NCBI GenBank assembly: GCA_017445925.1
Contig: JAFSRW010000043.1
Coordinates: forward strand, 1-64,000
Source of the DNA: Bacteroidaceae bacterium
GTDB lineage: Bacteria; Bacteroidota; Bacteroidia; Bacteroidales; Bacteroidaceae
Reading direction: 5' to 3'
Length of the DNA stretch: 64,000 bases
Position numbers and translations under genes: made by a program. The notes beneath the pieces are model-generated. The model was not told where the DNA came from. It searched no databases and worked only from the letters and a program-made list of their open reading frames with translations. Shown piece by piece: positions 1 to 9,000 of this stretch (within the stretch, counting starts at the first letter, position 1; each line of letters opens with the position of its first letter).

Positions 1-115
1 CTCAGTAAGAAGCGTTCTTTGGAAATGTGTATAACGAGACAGAATATGTAATTCAGCTCGTTTCTAAATCGTTACCTGATTACTATTCAAAGCAAGGTAA
101 CGAAATGATTTCTAA

Positions 116-922
116 AGAGTTATAATTTCCCCCGTAACAACAATTGGAAGATGGGCGTTTTTTGGTTGCGATAGCTTAGAATTGGCAAATATACCTGATG
201 GTGTCACAGAAATAAAATTTTCCACCTTCAATAGATGTCACAGTCTAAAGAGTATAGACATTCCTGCCAGTGTAACGAAAATTGACAAGTTTGCATTCTA
301 CTTGAGTGGTATAGAATCACTTGAAGTTCCTGATGCTGTAACGGAAATTGGTGACTCTGCATTTATGGGTTGTTGGTTTCTCTCCACAATCAAAATTCCC
401 AATGGAATAATCAAATTTAGCAATTCCTTATTTCACGAGTGTATAAGATTAAATAATATACACATACCAAGCAGCGTAACAGAACTAGGAAATGAAGTGT
501 TCTCCTGGTGTTCGAGTCTTTCAAGAATTGAGATACCCGAAGGGGTGACTAAAATTGGCAATTTAGCATTCTTTCGATGTAAAAAACTGTCAGATGTGTA
601 TTGTTTTGCTAAAGACATTCCTTTAACTGGCGATAGTGTATTTGTCGATTATAACGATTCGTGGCCTGTTGATTTTGTCTTTTCTAATGCTACACTACAT
701 GTGCCGGCAGTTTCTCTTGAAGCATACAAGATGACTGAGCCATGGTGCAATTTCAAAAACATTGTGGCCATTACCGATGATGACATAACGTCAGTTAAAA
801 CAATCAATGGTGAGGAACAATCATCGGACAGGCCCATTTTTTATGATTTGAGTGGACGTCGGGTACAACAGCCAAGCAACGGTCTCTTCATAAAGAATGG
901 GAAAAAGGTGATGATGAAATGA
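116..922 (+). pseudogene. 5'-truncated BspA-like leucine-rich repeat protein fragment
   Basis: The frame is open from the codon after a stop at 113-115 and reads as BspA-like LRR_5 repeats from its first residues (VTTIGRWAFFGC, then repeats of the form IPxxVTxIGxxAFxxC). No signal peptide and no ATG precede the first repeat. A TTG at 182 would start in the middle of a repeat and is unlikely to be real. The C-terminus has the short tail YDLSGRRV...LFIKNGKKVMMK that ends other secreted proteins in this window. A segment containing TEPWCNFKNIV is closely matched in the next gene, so the two are paralogues. A separate frame ends at 125 upstream (NEMISKEL then stop) and is not an LRR. I infer the 5' end was lost by rearrangement; a frameshift is the alternative. 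Confidence 0.6.
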
Positions 923-971
923 GCGGATTATCTAACACAACAAGAATACTAACCAAATAAACTTATAAATC

Positions 972-3900
972 ATGAAAAGAATTAACTTTTCTGGTCGTAA
1001 AATTCTATGGATGTTGTTTTTCCCTTTGACAACAATATTCATGACTGACAATGCTTTTGCAGCAGACCCTCCACAAGCAGAGTATGAAGCAGCATTGGCT
1101 GAAATAACAGACGGTTCATACTATCTTGTCACGGAGGTGAATGGAACCAAATTTTATATAACCCAAAACGGCTATTTGACAGATGATAAGGAAATGGCCT
1201 ATTTGTTTGACATCTCAAAGGTAAATGCATCCTCGGCAAAAGATAAGCTCTTTGATGTTGCATTTAATATTGATCCTCGTAACGGAGCACATTTTTCAAA
1301 TACTTCTTTGATTAATGGTAAGGCTGTTTTGTCCTATGGGGCATACCGACAAGATCGTGGAAACAATCGTGATGACTGGGAAAGGCAGATTTTCTACATG
1401 AATATTGAAGGAAAATATGCAATCCGTTCTTGTAATGTTGTCTATGGGGAAAGTAGTTGGAATGATGCTGGTAGAGCCTTTTGGACATGGGAGATTGAAG
1501 ATGCCGATGCATATTATCCTATTCCTTGTTACAGTTACGAACCTGCTTACATTTGGTCTTTGGAAATGCCAGCTGATAGTAAGAATGAGATATATATGGT
1601 GCTGTTCGGTATCTATGAAATTTATGAAAATCAAGTATATGATGATGTAAACAATCCTTCGTCTGTAAATATGATTATGGGAAATGGACCAGGTTATGGG
1701 CAACTCGCCGATTGGGAGACTTGGCGCAAGTTCAAGTCTGAATTAGAACGACTTGAAGTTCTCGTATGGAAGTTTTTTGATGAAGACTATAATCCTCTCT
1801 CAGATCCTAATTGCCCCAATTTGGAGGGTGCTAATGCATGGAAGGTAAAAATAGATTCAATGTGGCAGAAAATACAAGATTCAGAGATTCCTTATAAGAT
1901 TCCCCGAGATGGCTACTATCGTATTATGACCCGTATGCGTTATTATACAGATATGGATGTTAAGGATGAGGGAACTGGTGAGGTTATTGATATCGAACGC
2001 TCGTACGCAGATAAAGCTCTCTTGGCTTCATGTGATAAAAATTTTCCTAATGAGGCTATGTGGGGTACACTCGAAAAAGAGAGCGCTAACTTTATCTGGA
2101 AACTTACTCAAAAGGGTGACAGCATATTAATACAAAATGTTGGAATGGAGAATTATGTCAGCTTGGAAAGCTCTGACCATTTATTGCTAACGACAGATAA
2201 TGCACAAATAAGCCACGTTGTGTTTGACTATGCTGCGAATGCCATTATTTACCTTGATAATGATGACGTAGAACGTAGAGACATCTTCTACATTCGTCTT
2301 GCCAACCAACCAAGACATAGTGGCAGATATGTTCATCAACTTGACCACAACCGTGGAAAAGACTCTCACATGAATATGGAATTATGTTTCTGGAAAGAAA
2401 CCTATGGTTATGGAGAACCCTATGAAACTGACGGCGGTACCAGTGAGTGGTATTTGGAGCCTGTTTCTGAAGAGGAGGCTGCAAAGCTCGCAGAAAAATT
2501 CACACCTATTAGGGACCAAGCAATATTAATTCGACAGAACCAAGAACTACGTGATAAAGTTCATCAGGCTATTTTTACAAATATGCTTACCGCGACAACG
2601 TTATCAAGTCCTCACAGCGATTCATTAGAAGGAAATATTAATAATTTGATAGATGGTAACAAGAGTACTTTCTGGCATAGTGATTGGCATGGTGAAAAAC
2701 CTGAAGGTATGCACATTGGCCTTGTTGATGAAGAAAGTGGTTATCACTATCTGCTACTCTCCGGAATGGAAAAGATGGTAGGCGAGTGCGAACTGTATCT
2801 TTGCCAGAGAAATTCAAAAAACGATCATCCTAAGACAATTTATCTGTTTGGCTCAAATGATGCTTATGCGGCTGATGATGTATGGACACAAATGGCTGTT
2901 ATAGAAGTTCCTAATGTAGGCCCTGGTGAGGAGAACACGATTCCTTTCACCATTGAGAATGCTTATCCCTATGTTCGTTTCGTCGTTACAGATTGCGTAG
3001 GTGCAAGTTACCCATTCCGTGTTATTTGGCACGCAGCAGAAATTCAAATAGTAGCTAAGAATGATAAGTTTTATTTTCTTGGTGAGATAGCAACTAATCT
3101 GGAGAGAATATACAACGAGAACTGTGCTGTAACAGATGAAGATGTCACAACACAGCTGTATGAGGAACTTGAAGCTGCTTTTAAACTTTATCTGAATAAA
3201 ATAAAAGAAACGATGAGTATGTCGTTTATTGATGCAAATGTTAAGGCTCTCTGTGTTTCAAATTGGGATATTAATGGAGATGGAGAACTAAGTTATGGAG
3301 AATCTGCTATAGTTAAAACTCTTGGCGGTGTGTTCAAAGGAAATACAACTATAAAGTCATTTGATGAACTGCAATATTTTACAAATCTCACTTATATTGA
3401 TGAATATGCATTCAATGATTGTCGTGGTCTAACCTCTATCTCAATCCCTGAGAATGTGACAAAAATAGGCGATTTCGCATTCTCAGGTTGTAACAATCTG
3501 GTTGATTTATATTGTTATGCAATAGATATCCCCTCAACGGGCGTTGATGTTTTCTCAGATTTATTGTCTGTCGATGATGAGATAACAAAAAAAGGGGTGT
3601 ATAACGCTACGTTGCACGTACCACATAATTCTTTTCACTTATACAAAATAACCGAACCCTGGTGCAATTTCAAAAATATCGTGCCTATCACGGATGAAGA
3701 GAATACAATAATAGCAGGAATTTGTGGAGTAAATGCTTTTTTTAGTCTTAATAAATCTGGAGTACTTGCGATTGAAGGAATTGGTCCAATGTCAGACTAC
3801 AACTATGACTTTTCAATAGATAAACCAACAACTCCATGGGCTTCAAATCGTGAGCAAATTAAAAAGATTCTGATTGCAAATGGCATCACTAGTATAGGAG

Positions 3901-6011
3901 AATGGGCTTTTTCTGATTTAATCAATTTAACAGATGTAGACCTTCCAAATACAGTTAATACAATCGGAAAACAAGCGTTTACATACTGTTACAACTTGAA
4001 ATCGATAAGGATTCCCGAGCATGTTACAATCATAGATGAAGGAGTGTTTGCTGGTTGCGGATTAACTTCTATAATTCTTCCTAATTCAGTCACAGACATC
4101 GCTCAGGGTGCATTTGCTAGTTGTGCGGATTTAATCTCTTTGGAAATCCCAACTACTGTAATATCTATTGGAGCTAGTGCGTTTTGGGGGTGTTACAAGC
4201 TTACTACCCTGAATCTGCCAAATTCCGTTTCATACATTAATAGTGCAGCTTTCTCTGGCTGTACCTCTTTGACATCTGTATATATTCCTGAGTCTGTCAT
4301 AACTATCGGAATACATGCATTTGATGGTTGTCGTAGGTTAACAAATATAACAAGCAATGCAGTGATTCCACCAGTTTGTGGAGATGATGTTTTTAAAGGT
4401 GTTAATATGCTAAGATGTATTCTTTCAGTACCAAAAGAAAGTGAAAATGCGTATAGGCAGGCAGTCCAATGGAGAGACTTCTTTAATATAAAATGTAACA
4501 ACGATATATATATTAGTCAGTATATAGAATATAAAGATAGCCTTATAGGTAACGACCCCCTGTTTGCTTCAAGACCAGACATAAAACTACATTATTTCTC
4601 GGACGATGTAAACGTTCGTGGTCATCTAACCATAGATGCAGGAACAACGCTATCATTAGGTAAGTTCGTCCAGTCTGCTAACTGGGGAAGCAAGAACGAC
4701 GGAAGTAAATACACCAAGGCAGGTGTAGAATACTATCATCCAACGACGTTACAGAACGATGGTTTTATGCGTGCTGACAGTGTTATCGTTAAGCAAAGTC
4801 TTTATCGAGACCGGTGGCATTTCATATCATTTCCATTCAATGTGAATGTTAGTGAAATCAAAGCACCTAACGGAACCTATTGGGCATTGCGCCGATATGA
4901 TGGCGAAGCACGAGCAACGGGTCAGATGAATGATACATGGCAGAATTTGCGACAAGGCGAGCAGATGGAGGCTGGATGTGGTTATATCATTCAGTTAACG
5001 AGAGAAGGTGCCGACAAGACCTCCGAGTTAATCTTCAAGGCACAGAACGATCCTAAGAAAAACAACATCTTCACAACTGATGATGTTACTACACCTTTGG
5101 AGGAACACCCATCTGAGTTTGCTCATAACCGTAGTTGGAACCTTGTGGGCAATCCATATCCAAGTTTCTTTGATTCTCGTTGCTTAGAACAAGATGGTAC
5201 CATTATCGTATGGAACGGAAACGGTTATACAGCCTATTCACTGGTTGATGACAACTACATCCTTATGCCATTTGAGGCATTCTTCATCCAAAAGCCGTTG
5301 AATGACAATACTTTGATATTTAGCAAGGATGGTCGCCAGCATACTCATGAAATTTTGCCAAGGGCTGCAAGTCGCAATCGAGCTAATTCTCTACAAAATC
5401 GCCGCATCTTGAACTTTGCAATTTCAGATGGCGTTGACACAGACCGTAGCCGTGTGGTTATCAATGGGCAGGCTTCAATAGGCTATGAAACAGATAAAGA
5501 TGCTCCGAAGTTCATGGAAGCAAGGCCACAAATACCACAGTTGTTTAGCGTTGAAAGTGGTGTGCAGTATGCTATCAACGAACGGCCCATCGGTGATGGC
5601 CAGATAGTATTCTCGTTCTATGCTCCGGTTGATGGTGAGTATCATTTCTCTACTGATGGCGATGTTACCAACATGATAGTGCTTGACACAGAGACTGGTA
5701 CATCGTGGGCAATGGCCGATGGCGACTATGTGTTTACTGCTACAGAAGGAATGCATAATGCTCGTCTGGTTGTATCATTAACTGGCAAACCAACAGCTAT
5801 TGCACAGATCAATGCTTATGATGATGGAGAAATTAAAGTTGCAGATGGGAGACTTTCTTTAAGTTTTATAAACGATAAATACATCAAGGTGTTCAGCCTT
5901 GATGGTAGATTATTATATAATGATACGACAAGCCACATAACTATAAATGTAACACATGGTGTATATCTGATAGATATTGATGGCAAGACTATAAAAATAA
6001 TGGTAAAATAA
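972..6011 (+). CDS. Large secreted BspA-like LRR protein with F5/8-type C domain
   Basis: A 1679-residue exported protein. A signal peptide covers about residues 1-30, with cleavage after AFA. Residues about 537-695 look like a discoidin (F5/8 type C) domain, with the NLIDGNKSTFWHSDW signature. A calcium-loop-like motif DINGDGELSYGE, as in dockerins and EF-hands, lies near 766-777. BspA-type LRR_5 repeats fill about 800-860 and 964-1135. The last 45 residues (KVFSLDGRLLYN...GVYLIDIDGKTIKIMVK) resemble a type IX secretion system type A sorting domain, so I infer surface display. BspA-like proteins are known adhesins, but the ligand here cannot be read from sequence. The next gene starts 8 bases downstream, so the two are probably co-transcribed. 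Confidence 0.75.
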   Translation: MKRINFSGRKILWMLFFPLTTIFMTDNAFAADPPQAEYEAALAEITDGSYYLVTEVNGTKFYITQNGYLTDDKEMAYLFDISKVNASSAKDKLFDVAFNIDPRNGAHFSNTSLINGKAVLSYGAYRQDRGNNRDDWERQIFYMNIEGKYAIRSCNVVYGESSWNDAGRAFWTWEIEDADAYYPIPCYSYEPAYIWSLEMPADSKNEIYMVLFGIYEIYENQVYDDVNNPSSVNMIMGNGPGYGQLADWETWRKFKSELERLEVLVWKFFDEDYNPLSDPNCPNLEGANAWKVKIDSMWQKIQDSEIPYKIPRDGYYRIMTRMRYYTDMDVKDEGTGEVIDIERSYADKALLASCDKNFPNEAMWGTLEKESANFIWKLTQKGDSILIQNVGMENYVSLESSDHLLLTTDNAQISHVVFDYAANAIIYLDNDDVERRDIFYIRLANQPRHSGRYVHQLDHNRGKDSHMNMELCFWKETYGYGEPYETDGGTSEWYLEPVSEEEAAKLAEKFTPIRDQAILIRQNQELRDKVHQAIFTNMLTATTLSSPHSDSLEGNINNLIDGNKSTFWHSDWHGEKPEGMHIGLVDEESGYHYLLLSGMEKMVGECELYLCQRNSKNDHPKTIYLFGSNDAYAADDVWTQMAVIEVPNVGPGEENTIPFTIENAYPYVRFVVTDCVGASYPFRVIWHAAEIQIVAKNDKFYFLGEIATNLERIYNENCAVTDEDVTTQLYEELEAAFKLYLNKIKETMSMSFIDANVKALCVSNWDINGDGELSYGESAIVKTLGGVFKGNTTIKSFDELQYFTNLTYIDEYAFNDCRGLTSISIPENVTKIGDFAFSGCNNLVDLYCYAIDIPSTGVDVFSDLLSVDDEITKKGVYNATLHVPHNSFHLYKITEPWCNFKNIVPITDEENTIIAGICGVNAFFSLNKSGVLAIEGIGPMSDYNYDFSIDKPTTPWASNREQIKKILIANGITSIGEWAFSDLINLTDVDLPNTVNTIGKQAFTYCYNLKSIRIPEHVTIIDEGVFAGCGLTSIILPNSVTDIAQGAFASCADLISLEIPTTVISIGASAFWGCYKLTTLNLPNSVSYINSAAFSGCTSLTSVYIPESVITIGIHAFDGCRRLTNITSNAVIPPVCGDDVFKGVNMLRCILSVPKESENAYRQAVQWRDFFNIKCNNDIYISQYIEYKDSLIGNDPLFASRPDIKLHYFSDDVNVRGHLTIDAGTTLSLGKFVQSANWGSKNDGSKYTKAGVEYYHPTTLQNDGFMRADSVIVKQSLYRDRWHFISFPFNVNVSEIKAPNGTYWALRRYDGEARATGQMNDTWQNLRQGEQMEAGCGYIIQLTREGADKTSELIFKAQNDPKKNNIFTTDDVTTPLEEHPSEFAHNRSWNLVGNPYPSFFDSRCLEQDGTIIVWNGNGYTAYSLVDDNYILMPFEAFFIQKPLNDNTLIFSKDGRQHTHEILPRAASRNRANSLQNRRILNFAISDGVDTDRSRVVINGQASIGYETDKDAPKFMEARPQIPQLFSVESGVQYAINERPIGDGQIVFSFYAPVDGEYHFSTDGDVTNMIVLDTETGTSWAMADGDYVFTATEGMHNARLVVSLTGKPTAIAQINAYDDGEIKVADGRLSLSFINDKYIKVFSLDGRLLYNDTTSHITINVTHGVYLIDIDGKTIKIMVK

Positions 6012-6019
6012 GAAATACA

Positions 6020-9000
6020 ATGAAACATATAGAATCAAAACTATGGGTTATCATGCTATTTGTTATAAGCATGTTGATTTCCTCTTCATCTTGGGGGCAC
6101 AAACTTACAGTAACGGCAAAGCCCACAATGGCAGGAACATTCAATACAGATGTAGTAGAATTGACGACCGGTGAAACCATTCAGCTCCATTCTTATTCCA
6201 ATGCCAACTTCACTTTTTTGCGATGGGTAGATGACAATGGTGATATAGTGTCACAGCAAATTGGCTTCATCTACGTGATGCCAGCCCATGATGTGACGCT
6301 CACTGCTGAGTATGAGTATAATCCAGCTAACCCCGCTAATCCAGCACAAAACTACTGGAACAAATTATTGGGTGAAGTCATTGTTGATTACTTCACAACT
6401 GGTTCACTCCAGTATTATGTGCAAAATGTTATTGGCGACAACAAGGCAACTGATGTAAAGATGATAACCGTTGCAGGAGTAATGAACGAAAATGATTTTG
6501 GTATTATCAACACCTATTCTGCCTGCGCACTTCTTGACCTTAGCCGTGCGACGGGGGTTACACAAATACCATGGTATGCTTTCGACAATACTAAATTGGA
6601 ATCGATATATCTTCCTGCTACAATTGAGAATATTGGAACTCAGGCGTTTTATGGCTGTAAGCAATTAACATCCATGATTATTTATGCAATGTCTCCACCT
6701 TCGTTAGGTAGCAATGTATTTACCAATGTGCCAGAAGGTTTAGTAGTTTATGTGCCTGCTTCCGCTATTTCCCTATATCAGGATGCAGCAGGATGGAAGA
6801 ATTTTACCATCCTTCCCATTCAAGAGGACATCCGCAGTATTTCTATCTCCCTGCCAGAAGGGGCAAATGCTGCTGACTATACCCAGATGTGGTTGGAGTT
6901 GACCAATACCAAGAGCGGTCAGCGTATGCACTATGTGATGACCGACCGTCAGACTTACACCTTTGCCAACATCATCCGCAACACATCATGGAACGTTACG
7001 CTGCGCAATGAGCGGGGCGACATCTTCGGACAGATTGACAATGTGGAAGTAAAGGACGAGGATGTGAGCGTTGCGTTCAGTTCTTTGTCAAAGCCACAGT
7101 CTGTTGTTCTGTCTGTGCTTACACCTGATGGCCAAGATGTAACGGCTCAGACACAGGTGACATGGACGGATGCCCAAGGCAGTTATCTTGCCCAAGGCGT
7201 ATCGCTTACAGGTCTGCCCACTGGCTATCAAACTACTTATCGCGTTGTGCTTTCACAAGAATTGGCAATGGCATACAACACGCCACAGCCTGTAGATTAT
7301 GCCCTTACTGATGGCGACAACAGTATCACTTGCAGGCTCAATGCCATCCCACAGGTAAAGATTTCCGGCAAGGTGAAGGATGCATCAACTGGACTTCCAC
7401 TCAGCGGAGCCGTTATCAGCGCATCACAAACATTTGGTGGAAAGTATAGCAAAACACTCAATGCTAAGACTGATGCCAATGGTGTGTTCACGCTTGACAT
7501 CGCCAATGTGCCCACGTCCGTAGCCTTTGCCGCTTCCGATTACGTCAGCCAGACAGTCAATTGTGATTCTCTATTGACAGGAACAGGAGAAGTCACTTTG
7601 CCTGACGTGTCGCTGAAAACTATCACGGGTGCCACTATTACTTTGGGGTTCACCTACACGCCATGCGACGGCGAGACACAGAACTGGTACAGCGACTATC
7701 AAAACGTGAGCTACGAGCTTTTCAATGTCACAAAGAACAAGGCCATCAGCCAGTATAACGTTCAGTACCCACAGATTGTACTCTTGGAGGAAGTGGCAGA
7801 TGGTGACGTGTTACGTCTGACCGCCACAAGCCGCACCAAAGCCTTTATGCCTGTGACGGCAACAACTACCATTGCAGAACAGAAGGCAGAGGCCACGTTT
7901 GCCGTTGTGGAATTGGGAAAGATTCAGTCCTCCTTTACTTCCACAGGCAATGCAGCCGTAGTTGGCTCACTCTATGATGCAGCTGGTAAATTGCTGAAGA
8001 CGTACAACTACTCTGAGGCATTGTTGACTATCAGTGACCTTGCCGACGGACAGTACACTTTGGTCTCGATGGGCAGCAGCCGTCTGTTCAACACCATCTA
8101 CGACCTCTCGCAATTGCCGCAAACGGGACTTGCAGAAGGAACGGACTATGTGCAGAACAGCGTTGAAGTGAAGAGCGGTCAGGTTTCAGCCATCAGTATC
8201 AGCGAGGTGCCTACACTTGACGAAAGCAAGCTTTACTACACGGGTGACAACACATCGTTCACCGTAAACAAGCCAAGCATCGTTGCAGGTAACTATCTTA
8301 CCTTGACAGGGCGCATCGATTTCAAACCAACCTACGCTACCAATGTCAGCAACGTGCAGATGATTATCGACCTGCCTGAGTCGTGCGAATTTGTTGAGAA
8401 CTCCGTCATGGTGGGCAACTCGACCAGTAGCTACACGCTTAACGGCAACCGCATCACCATTCCGATGGTACGATACACCGACCGTGTGCGCTTCTGCATC
8501 ATCCCCACCCTCGGCGGTGAGTATGCTCCCAGCGCTTTCGCTCAGTTCGATTTGAACGGTGAGACGGTGACGCAACCTATTGGCTCTGCCAACTACACAG
8601 CCAAGGATTTATCTATCTCTGTGCCTTCAACGGTAGCAAAAACAACTATCCCTGTAAGCGGCACGGCAATTGGAAGGTCGGATGTTGAGATTTACGATAA
8701 CGATGTGCTGATAGGTCAAACCATATCATTAGCCAATGGAACATGGGCAACTGAATGTGATTTGGGAACACCATACAATCTTTCTGTACACGATATTAAG
8801 GCTAGGGTGTTAACTTCTAATGGATTGGAATTGTGGAGCAACGTAGAATCTGTAACTTATGACAAAGATGCCATAGAATTGTCTGTAGTTCACATGTATC
8901 ATTATAATCCAGAGATGCATACTACATATGATGTTGTTTTTGACTATCAAACTCCGTCCCCACAAGCACAACAATATACATATTATATATACAACAAAGA

